DNA of 64,000 bases from JADJOY01 sp046331705 [NCBI: bacterium] (GTDB lineage Bacteria > JADJOY01), in the NCBI GenBank assembly GCA_046331705.1, contig JAXLQJ010000005.1:62001-126000 (forward strand). Direction: 5' to 3'. The position numbers and the translations under genes are program-made. The notes under the pieces are model-generated. The model was given only the letters and a program-made list of their open reading frames with translations, was not told the origin of the DNA and did no database searches. This document shows, in pieces, positions 57,647 to 64,000 of the stretch; within the stretch, counting starts at the first letter, position 1, and each line of letters opens with the position of its first letter.

Positions 57647-60600
57647 CCTCGCCACAGCCCCCGCGGGACGACGTCAGGTACTGGCGCACCGTCGCGCAGA
57701 TCGAGGTCGGGCGCGACGCGAGCGACGCAACGACCCCTGAGTTTCCCGATGGTGCCGATCAGCCGCCCGATGCCGTGTCCCGGCGCCAGATGCTCGGGCT
57801 CTCCGGGGTGACCCTCTCCATCGCCGGGCTCGCCGCGTGTCGCCGCCCCCTCGAGAAGATCGTCCCCTACGTCAAGCCGCCCGAGGAGATCATTCCGGGC
57901 GTGGCGCGCTACTACGCCACCACGATGCCGTTCGGGCGCAGCGCGTACGGCGTCGTGGTCGAGAGCCACGAGGGGCGGCCCACCAAGCTCGAAGGGAACG
58001 AGCTGCATCCCGCGACGAGCGGCGCCTCGAGCGCCTGGATGCAGGCGGCGATCTACGATCTCTACGATCCCGACCGCGCCGGCCCGGTGCGCAAACGAGA
58101 CGCGCCGGCCGACTGGGCGGAGTTCGATGCCTTCTGGAAAGAGCACGCCGCGTCACTCGTCACGGCGCGCGGGGCCGGCCTCGCCGTCCTGAGCGAGCCG
58201 TTCACGTCGCCGACGCTGGCGCGCCTGCGAAGCAAGTTCCTCGAGACCTTCCCCGAGGCGCGCTGGGCCACCTACGAGCCGCTCGGCAACGAGAACGAGC
58301 GCGCAGGCGTCGCAGCACTCACCGGTCGAGCGCTCGAGGCGCTCGCCGACTACCAGCAGGCGAAAGTCGTGCTGGCAATCGACGCCGATCCGTTCGGCAC
58401 CGACCTGGAAGCGGTTCGTCATGCGCGCGGGTTCGCCGCCGGACGCGAGGTTGCTGCGCCCGCGGAGCACGGCGGCGAAGCCCCGCCAACGCTCAATCGC
58501 CTCTACGTCGTCGAAGGCGCTTTCACCGCGACTGGCGGCATGGCGGACCATCGCTTGCGTTTGCGACGCGGTCGGATGCCCGCCGTGATCGCGGCCCTCG
58601 CCGGCGAGCTCGGCCTCGCCGCTCCCGCGCCGCCCAGCGCGGACATCGACGCGCGCTGGGTTCGCGCGGCGGCGCAAGACCTCGCGGCGCACCGCGGTGC
58701 GAGCCTGGTGGTCGCCGGCGCCCATCTGCCGCCGGCGGTTCACGCCTGGGTGCTCGCGATCAACGCGCATCTCGGCAATCTCGGAGCCACGCTCAGCTAC
58801 CGCGAGCCGCGCGATGGCACCCGCTCCAGCGTCACCGAGCTGACCGAGCTGACCGCCGCCATGCGGGCGGGTGAGGTCTCGACACTCGTCGTGCTCGGCG
58901 GGAACCCCGTCTACGACGCTCCGAGCGATGTCGGGTTCGCCGCCGCGTTGGAAAAGGTGCCGACACGCATCCGCGTCGGCACGAAGGTCGACGAAACGTC
59001 GAAGCTCGCCCACTGGCATCTGCCCCTCGCTCACTTCCTGGAAAGCTGGGGCGATGCGCGCGACGCGGACGGCACGCTCAGCGTGGTGCAGCCGCTGATC
59101 CTGCCCCTGCACGGCGGCCGTTCGACCGCAGAGATCCTCGCGGCCCTGGCGGCGAATCCGGCGCAGAAGGAACCAACGACCGGCTATGAGCTGGTTCGCG
59201 AGACATGGCAGCGAATCCTCGGCGACGCGGATCTCGAGTCGCGCTGGGAGCGCGTGCTCCACGACGGCGTCCTCGCCGGAAGCGCCACCGCCAACGAGCT
59301 CACCGCGCTCTCCACGCCCACGCCCACCGAGGCGACGCTCGTGGATTCGACGCCCGCCCCGAGCGCGGCTGCGCTCGAGCTCTCCTTCGCGCCGTCGTTC
59401 AACGTCTACGACGGCCGATTCGCCAACATCGCCTGGCTACAAGAGCTGCCGGATCTCAGCACCAAGCTGACGTGGTCCAACGCCGCGCTGCTGAGCTACG
59501 CGACGGCGCGCGAGCTCGGCGTCGTGGACGAGGACCTGGTCACGCTCGTCGTGGGCGACGAGAAGATCGAGATCCCGGTCATCATCAATCCGGGACAGGC
59601 CGACCACACCGTGACGGTGGCGCTCGGCTACGGCCGCGAGACCGCGGGGCGCGTCGGCTCCAAGGTCGGCGCGAACGCCTACCACCTGCGCACGACGCGA
59701 ACGCTCGCCGGCACCTCCGGCGCGCGAATCGAGCGTCTCGGTCGCCAGGCGGAGCTCGCCCTGACCCAAGACCATTGGATCATCGACGATCTCGGCGCCA
59801 AGGAACGCGATCGACGGGTGCCCACGCTGATCCGCGAGGGCAGCCTCGCCGAGTTCCTGCACGAGCCCGAGTTCGCCAAGGAGATGGTGGAGCACCCGCC
59901 GCTCGAATCGCTGTGGCAAGAGCGCGCGTACGCCGAGAGCCCCCAATGGGGCATGACCATCGACCTCAACGCCTGCACCGGCTGCAACGCGTGCGTGACC
60001 GCCTGCCAGGCCGAGAACAACATCCCCGCGGTCGGGCCGGATCAGGTACGTCGCGGCCGCGAGATGCACTGGATCCGCGTCGACCGCTACTTCAAGGGTG
60101 ACCCGAACGATCCGGAAGCGATGGTCGTGCAGCCCATTCCCTGCATGCAATGCGAGAACGCGCCGTGCGAGCAGGTGTGCCCGGTCGCCGCCACCGTCCA
60201 CGACGACCACGGCCTCAACGCCATGGTCTACAACCGCTGCATCGGGACCCGTTACTGCTCCAACAACTGCCCCTACAAGGTGCGGCGCTTCAACTACTAC
60301 AACTTCACGAAAGACACGCCGGAAACGCTCAAGATGGCGATGAACCCGAACGTCACGGTTCGGGCCCGCGGCGTGATGGAAAAGTGCACCTATTGCTTGC
60401 AGCGGCTCAACGCCGCGCGGCAGCGCGCCAAGCTCGACGACCGCCCCCTCGCGGACGGCGACGTGCGCACCGCCTGCCAGCAAGCGTGCCCCGCGCGGGC
60501 GATCGAGTTCGGCGACATCCGCGATCCCGAAAGCCGCGTCTCTCGCGCCAAGGCGAGCCCGCGCAACTACGAGCTGCTCGCCGAGCTCAACACCAAGCCG

Positions 60601-60657
60601 CGGACCTCGTACCTGGCGCGGATCCGCAACCCGAACCCGGACCTGGCGAAAGCGTGA
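57643..60657 (+). CDS. ActB-like iron-sulfur subunit, second copy (ActB2)
   Basis: 1004 aa, colinear with ActB: Tat-like SRRQMLGLSG (46-55) and lipobox-like LAAC (Cys66), molybdopterin-like domain, then CTGCNACVTACQAENN, CMQCENAPCEQVCP, CIGTRYCSNNCP and CTYCLQR...CQQACP. The Fe-S region is very close to ActB (VRRGREMHWIRVDRYF is shared), while the large domain has diverged and has an Ala/Thr/Pro-rich insert near 545-570. All cluster cysteines are kept, so electron transfer is expected. It is followed by actE2 and a CydA-like gene; the usual actC partner is not next to it. Confidence 0.94.
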   Translation: MTSPQPPRDDVRYWRTVAQIEVGRDASDATTPEFPDGADQPPDAVSRRQMLGLSGVTLSIAGLAACRRPLEKIVPYVKPPEEIIPGVARYYATTMPFGRSAYGVVVESHEGRPTKLEGNELHPATSGASSAWMQAAIYDLYDPDRAGPVRKRDAPADWAEFDAFWKEHAASLVTARGAGLAVLSEPFTSPTLARLRSKFLETFPEARWATYEPLGNENERAGVAALTGRALEALADYQQAKVVLAIDADPFGTDLEAVRHARGFAAGREVAAPAEHGGEAPPTLNRLYVVEGAFTATGGMADHRLRLRRGRMPAVIAALAGELGLAAPAPPSADIDARWVRAAAQDLAAHRGASLVVAGAHLPPAVHAWVLAINAHLGNLGATLSYREPRDGTRSSVTELTELTAAMRAGEVSTLVVLGGNPVYDAPSDVGFAAALEKVPTRIRVGTKVDETSKLAHWHLPLAHFLESWGDARDADGTLSVVQPLILPLHGGRSTAEILAALAANPAQKEPTTGYELVRETWQRILGDADLESRWERVLHDGVLAGSATANELTALSTPTPTEATLVDSTPAPSAAALELSFAPSFNVYDGRFANIAWLQELPDLSTKLTWSNAALLSYATARELGVVDEDLVTLVVGDEKIEIPVIINPGQADHTVTVALGYGRETAGRVGSKVGANAYHLRTTRTLAGTSGARIERLGRQAELALTQDHWIIDDLGAKERDRRVPTLIREGSLAEFLHEPEFAKEMVEHPPLESLWQERAYAESPQWGMTIDLNACTGCNACVTACQAENNIPAVGPDQVRRGREMHWIRVDRYFKGDPNDPEAMVVQPIPCMQCENAPCEQVCPVAATVHDDHGLNAMVYNRCIGTRYCSNNCPYKVRRFNYYNFTKDTPETLKMAMNPNVTVRARGVMEKCTYCLQRLNAARQRAKLDDRPLADGDVRTACQQACPARAIEFGDIRDPESRVSRAKASPRNYELLAELNTKPRTSYLARIRNPNPDLAKA

Positions 60658-61262
60658 AGCGCATGAGCCCCTCGCGATTGGCCGAGCGACGCGTCCGCGC
60701 GTGGATCGCGACCTGCATCGGCGCGGCGTCCTTCGGGCTCTTCGGCGGCGGCTGCGCCCGCGGCTGCACCTCGAGCCGCGAGCCAATCCACCTCAACCCC
60801 AGCATGGACTACCAGCCGCGCTACGATCCGCAGTCGGAAAGCGCCTTCTTCTACGACGGCTCCTCGATGCGCGCACCGGTGCCTGGAACCATCGCGCGGG
60901 GCGAGCTTCATCTCGATCGCGCGCTGCAAACCGGAAAAGACGCCGCCGACGCTTTCGTGAAGACCAATCCCGCCGGAACCGACGAAGCGCTGGTGGCCCG
61001 CGGCCGCGATCGATTCGCCATCTACTGCGCGCCCTGCCACGACAGCCGCGGTCGCGGCAAAGGCATCCTCTACGAGCGCGCCAACGTGCCGACGCCGAGC
61101 ATGCACTCCGAGAAGATCGTGAACATGCCGGACGGCCAGCTCTTCGACGTGATCACCAACGGCTCGGGGCTCATGCCGTCCTATCGATGGCCGATTCCCA
61201 CCCACGACCGGTGGGCGATCGTCGCGTTCGTGCGCGAGCTCGAGCGCCAGGAGAGCCCGTGA
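60654..61262 (+). CDS. ActE-like lipoprotein cytochrome c (ActE2)
   Basis: 202 aa from GTG 60654, overlapping the actB2 stop (GTGA); ATG 60663 is an alternative. N-terminal hydrophobic segment with a Cys in a lipobox-like GGGC. One heme site, CAPCH, in GRDRFAIYCAPCHDSRGRGKG, with distal Met in GSGLMPSYRWP. The region TIARGELHLDRALQTGK corresponds to the VARGDLNEDEALYTGK segment of ActE, confirming common origin. It would pass electrons from ActA2 to the next acceptor or take them from it. Confidence 0.88.
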   Translation: MKRMSPSRLAERRVRAWIATCIGAASFGLFGGGCARGCTSSREPIHLNPSMDYQPRYDPQSESAFFYDGSSMRAPVPGTIARGELHLDRALQTGKDAADAFVKTNPAGTDEALVARGRDRFAIYCAPCHDSRGRGKGILYERANVPTPSMHSEKIVNMPDGQLFDVITNGSGLMPSYRWPIPTHDRWAIVAFVRELERQESP

Positions 61263-63139
61263 AACTGCGCGTGCTGGTGCCGATGGCCGTGGTGGCAGTG
61301 GTGCTCGGCGCCGCCTCGCTCGTCGGGGTCTGGTCTCAGCTCGAGCACCGCGCGTACCACGCACCCATCCGGGGCGAGTCGGAGGCGAGCACGCCGCGCG
61401 CTCAGGCCCTCGAGGACATCGCGAAGAAGAGCGCGGCCGAGGCCAAGGCGACGCCTTACAAGGAAGTCGAGTATCGGAAGTTTCCGGTCGTCGGCAGCCG
61501 CGTGGCGGTGTGGGTAGCCGCTCAGCTCCACCTGCTCTTCGCCGCCTTCGTGCTCGCCGTGCCGATGTTCGCGATCATCATCGAGATCATCGGCTACGCG
61601 ACCAAGGACTCGCGCTACGACCGCCTCGCCTACGAGTTCACGAAGCTGCTCTCGGTGTCGTTCTCGATCACCGCGACCTTCGGCGCGATGCTGACCTTCC
61701 TGCTCATCGCGCTCTATCCCAAGTTCACGACCTACCTGATGAGCGTCTTCAGCCCGACCTTCGCGCCGTACGTCGGGCTCTTCTTCGCGGAGGCGTTCTT
61801 TCTCTACAGCTACTACTACGGCTGGGGAAAGTTTCACCCGCTCGTCCACATCGGTCTGGGGCTGGGGCTCAACCTCGTCGGCACGGCGATCATGTTCATC
61901 GCGAACTCCTGGGTCTCGTTCATGATGTCGCCCGCCGGTGTGTCGGAGAACGGCGCGGTCCTGAACGTGATGGAAGCCGCCATGAACTTCACGTGGATGC
62001 CCATCAACATCCACCGGATCATCGCCAACGTGGCGTTCGGCGGATCCGTGGCTGCTGCTTACGCGGCGTGGAAGTACCTGGGCGCCACCACGGACGAAGA
62101 GCGAGCCCACTACGACTGGATGGGCTACATCGGCAACTTCGTCGCGATCCTGGCGTTCCTGCCGCTGCCCTTCGCGGGCTACTACCTGGCGCGCGAGATC
62201 TACGGCTACAACCAGGCACTCGGCATCATGATGATGGGCGGAGCGTTCTCTTGGCTCTTCATCATTCAAGCGGTGCTGATCGGCAATCTCTTCCTGGCCG
62301 CCAACGCCTACCTGTGGCTCGGCATGGGCCGGATCGAGGGCGCCCAGCCGTTCCAGAAGTTCATCAAGTACCTGCTCCTCACGATCGCCTTGTGCTTCGC
62401 GGTGTGGGCCACGCCGCGCTCCATCATCTCCACGGTCTCCGAGATTCGCGCGATGGGCGGTTCGACTCACCCCGCGCTCGGCTTCCTGGGTGTGATGTCG
62501 GCCAAGAACACGGCGGTCAACATCCTGATCCTCACCACGTTCATGAGCTTCCTGCTCTACCGCCGCTCGGGAAAGCAATCCGTTCGCGAGTGGGCCACGA
62601 AGGCGAACCTGGTTCAGTTCGCGCTCTTCTTCGGCGCCGCGGCCTGGGTGATCTTCTTCGGCATCCGCGGCTACTTCGTCGAAGCCAAGGTGCGCATCGG
62701 CTACTCGGTCTACCAGGTGGTGGCGGTGCTGTTCGCGATGGTGGCGATCACCGCCATCGACGTCCCGCTCTATCGCGGCGCGCGCTCCACCGGTGAGACC
62801 CGCTGGGGGCGAATGCCGCCGCTCTCGCAATACATCCTGATCTTCATCGCGGTCACCTTCACGTGGCTCATGGGCCTCATGGGTTACGTGCGCTCCGGGC
62901 TGCGGATGCACTGGCACGTGTACGGCGTCGTCCGTGACAACTCGGTCGACGCCTTCACGCCCACGCTGGGCTTCGCGACCAAGGTGGTTTCGGTGACAGT
63001 CCTGATCTTCTTCGCGCTGATCGGCATGGTCTTCTGGCTCGCGGGCCTCTCCCACGCCCCCGATTGGACCGCCAAGGGCGCGGAGCCGGCCAGCCCGGGC
63101 GCGGGCGGGCACCACGCCGGCGAAGGAGCGGCGGCATGA
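61259..63139 (+). CDS. CydA-superfamily membrane cytochrome b subunit
   Basis: 626 aa, about 13 helices. The region after a long N-terminal extension aligns by eye with cytochrome bd subunit I. SRVAVWVAAQLHLLF places His91 at the E. coli His19 (heme b595) position. GLFFAEAFFLYSYYYGW places Glu178 at Glu107. NIHRIIANVAFGG places His252 at His186 (heme b558). The residue matching Glu99 is Pro170, and the GRQPW motif is changed to MGYVRSGLRMHW (541-552). There is no CydB gene and no Q-loop of usual form, so it is not a standard quinol oxidase. GTG 61259 overlaps the actE2 stop, and its own stop overlaps the cytochrome c gene. Confidence 0.82.
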   Translation: MKLRVLVPMAVVAVVLGAASLVGVWSQLEHRAYHAPIRGESEASTPRAQALEDIAKKSAAEAKATPYKEVEYRKFPVVGSRVAVWVAAQLHLLFAAFVLAVPMFAIIIEIIGYATKDSRYDRLAYEFTKLLSVSFSITATFGAMLTFLLIALYPKFTTYLMSVFSPTFAPYVGLFFAEAFFLYSYYYGWGKFHPLVHIGLGLGLNLVGTAIMFIANSWVSFMMSPAGVSENGAVLNVMEAAMNFTWMPINIHRIIANVAFGGSVAAAYAAWKYLGATTDEERAHYDWMGYIGNFVAILAFLPLPFAGYYLAREIYGYNQALGIMMMGGAFSWLFIIQAVLIGNLFLAANAYLWLGMGRIEGAQPFQKFIKYLLLTIALCFAVWATPRSIISTVSEIRAMGGSTHPALGFLGVMSAKNTAVNILILTTFMSFLLYRRSGKQSVREWATKANLVQFALFFGAAAWVIFFGIRGYFVEAKVRIGYSVYQVVAVLFAMVAITAIDVPLYRGARSTGETRWGRMPPLSQYILIFIAVTFTWLMGLMGYVRSGLRMHWHVYGVVRDNSVDAFTPTLGFATKVVSVTVLIFFALIGMVFWLAGLSHAPDWTAKGAEPASPGAGGHHAGEGAAA

Positions 63140-63627
63140 GGATTCCGCCCGCGCTCAACGTGGTGGTGCTCGTGATCGCGACCACTGCGTTCTACACCTA
63201 CGTCGGCCAGCTGGTGCCCCAGAAGGAGATCCAGCCGCCCGCGGAGGTGAAGATCTCGAAGGACATGACCACCGCGGACTTGATCAAGGTCGGTGACGAG
63301 ATCGCGCACGGCAAAGGCATGTGCAGCACCTGCCACACGATCGGCAAGACCGGTGCGCTTCGTTACCCCGACCTGCAAGGCGTGGGAGAGCGCGCCAAGA
63401 CTCGCAAGCCCGGCTACAGCGACGTCGACTACTTCGCCGAGTCGCTCTACGAGCCCGACGCGTTCGTCGTACCGGGGTTCAACAAGGGCATGCCCACCAT
63501 CAACAAGGCTCCCATCGGCCTGACCGACGAGGAGATCCTCGCCGTGATGGCTTGGCTCCAGAGCCAGGGCGGCACGCCGAACGTCACCCTCAAGACCACG
63601 CACAAGTACCGGCCAAAGGCCGACTGA
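63136..63627 (+). CDS. Membrane-anchored monoheme cytochrome c
   Basis: 163 aa. N-terminal helix (ALNVVVLVIATTAFYTYVGQL, 6-26), one heme motif CSTCH in GKGMCSTCHTIGKTG, and a distal Met probably in NKGMPTINKAP. GLTDEEILAVMAWLQSQGG is the usual final helix of class I cytochrome c. GAAGGAG seven bases ahead of ATG 63136 and an ATGA overlap with the CydA-like gene tie it to that protein, which it probably supplies or drains of electrons. Confidence 0.86.
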   Translation: MRIPPALNVVVLVIATTAFYTYVGQLVPQKEIQPPAEVKISKDMTTADLIKVGDEIAHGKGMCSTCHTIGKTGALRYPDLQGVGERAKTRKPGYSDVDYFAESLYEPDAFVVPGFNKGMPTINKAPIGLTDEEILAVMAWLQSQGGTPNVTLKTTHKYRPKAD

Positions 63628-63668
63628 GACACCTGCGAAACGCGCTCGCGGGCCCGAGAGAGATCACC

Positions 63669-64000
63669 GTGAACCTCATCGTCATCGCCGGGATCGTCGC
63701 GGTGCTGATCGTGCTGCGGTTCGTCAGGCCGCCGCTGCCGATCTGGCTATCGGCGTGCTGGCTCGCGGTGTTCGCGCTGGTTCGCTTGGGATTCACGACG
63801 CCGGTGCCCGCCTCGGCCGTCAAGATCTACCTCTCGATCACGACCCTCGCCCTGTTCGTCTACGCGTTCACTTCTGCCGAGCGCGCCGCTCAGATCACCG
63901 GCCCGCTCGGCAAGCTGCTCGCGGAGCCGCGCTACACCCCGTTGCTCGCGCTGGTGGCCGTGGCGATCCCGGCGCTCGTCGCTTTCGACGTCTACAAGAC
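63669..64000 (+). CDS. Membrane protein, 3' end beyond the window
   Basis: An open frame from GTG 63669 (GAGAGAG six bases upstream) runs 110 codons to the window edge without a stop. It encodes at least three hydrophobic helices: LIVIAGIVAVLIVLRFV, WLSACWLAVFALVRLG and IYLSITTLALFVYAF, then SAERAAQITGPLGKLL and a fourth helix. I do not recognise a family. Position 41 bases after the cytochrome c gene suggests it belongs to the same respiratory unit and might carry a further domain downstream. Confidence 0.65.
   Translation, partial: MNLIVIAGIVAVLIVLRFVRPPLPIWLSACWLAVFALVRLGFTTPVPASAVKIYLSITTLALFVYAFTSAERAAQITGPLGKLLAEPRYTPLLALVAVAIPALVAFDVYK

Overview
The window is a GC-rich chromosomal segment from a Gram-negative, aerobically respiring bacterium. 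The evidence for this is an outer-membrane polysaccharide export lipoprotein, an alternative complex III (ACIII) with an A2-type caa3 oxidase, queuosine and CoA biosynthesis genes, and fatty-acid oxidation genes. High GC, ACIII, sigma-54-like promoters and a large exopolysaccharide locus would suit Myxococcota, Desulfobacterota/Binatota-like or similar deep lineages, but nothing here fixes the phylum. There is no rRNA, tRNA, CRISPR array, insertion sequence or phage gene that I can support. Genes are packed tightly: about 17 junctions are 4-base ATGA or GTGA overlaps, so translational coupling is the rule.

Layout. Positions 0.1-2.1 kb (+): a GNAT acetyltransferase and a short-chain fatty acid transporter. 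2.1-5.9 kb (-): a coupled run coaBC, queC, a GDPD-like lipoprotein that has lost key catalytic residues, and a BadH-like SDR. 6.0-8.5 kb (-): an EamA transporter, an isovaleryl-CoA-type acyl-CoA dehydrogenase and a tiny CxxC/CxxC protein. 8.6-10.3 kb (+): a tandem pair of exported SRPBCC-like paralogues.

10.3-34.2 kb is an extracellular polysaccharide locus, almost all on the minus strand. It encodes initiation (PglC/WcaJ-type sugar transferase), sugar modification (CapD/FlaA1-like, DegT aminotransferase, methyltransferases), glycosyltransferases (GT2, GT9, CgeB-like, KpsS-like, GT-C), a Wzy-like polymerase, an O-antigen-ligase-type protein with a TPR tail, a flippase fused to a methyltransferase, a Wzc tyrosine autokinase and a Wza export lipoprotein. 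Two transcription-unit heads carry -24/-12 (sigma-54) promoter matches, which suggests enhancer-binding-protein control.

34.4-41.5 kb: thiolase and FadN-like beta-oxidation genes (-) with a sigma-70-like promoter and a terminator, a CblC/MMACHC-like cobalamin protein (-), a GH13 glycosidase (+) and a glutathione S-transferase (+).

41.5-64.0 kb is a respiratory island. On the minus strand, from upstream to downstream, lie a small membrane protein, SCO, hemY, then actABCDEF, a small membrane protein, a second SCO, and ctaCDEF. Together they form a quinol:cytochrome c reductase and caa3 oxidase chain with copper and heme supply genes. The act operon has a -35/-10 promoter whose -10 box lies inside a perfect 19-bp palindrome. 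Divergently, on the plus strand, a second set (actA2, actB2, actE2) is joined by 4-base overlaps to a CydA-superfamily membrane cytochrome and a small cytochrome c. It has no actC, actD or actF between them. This hybrid of ACIII electron-transfer subunits with a cytochrome bd-like subunit is the most interesting feature of the window. It continues past the right edge.
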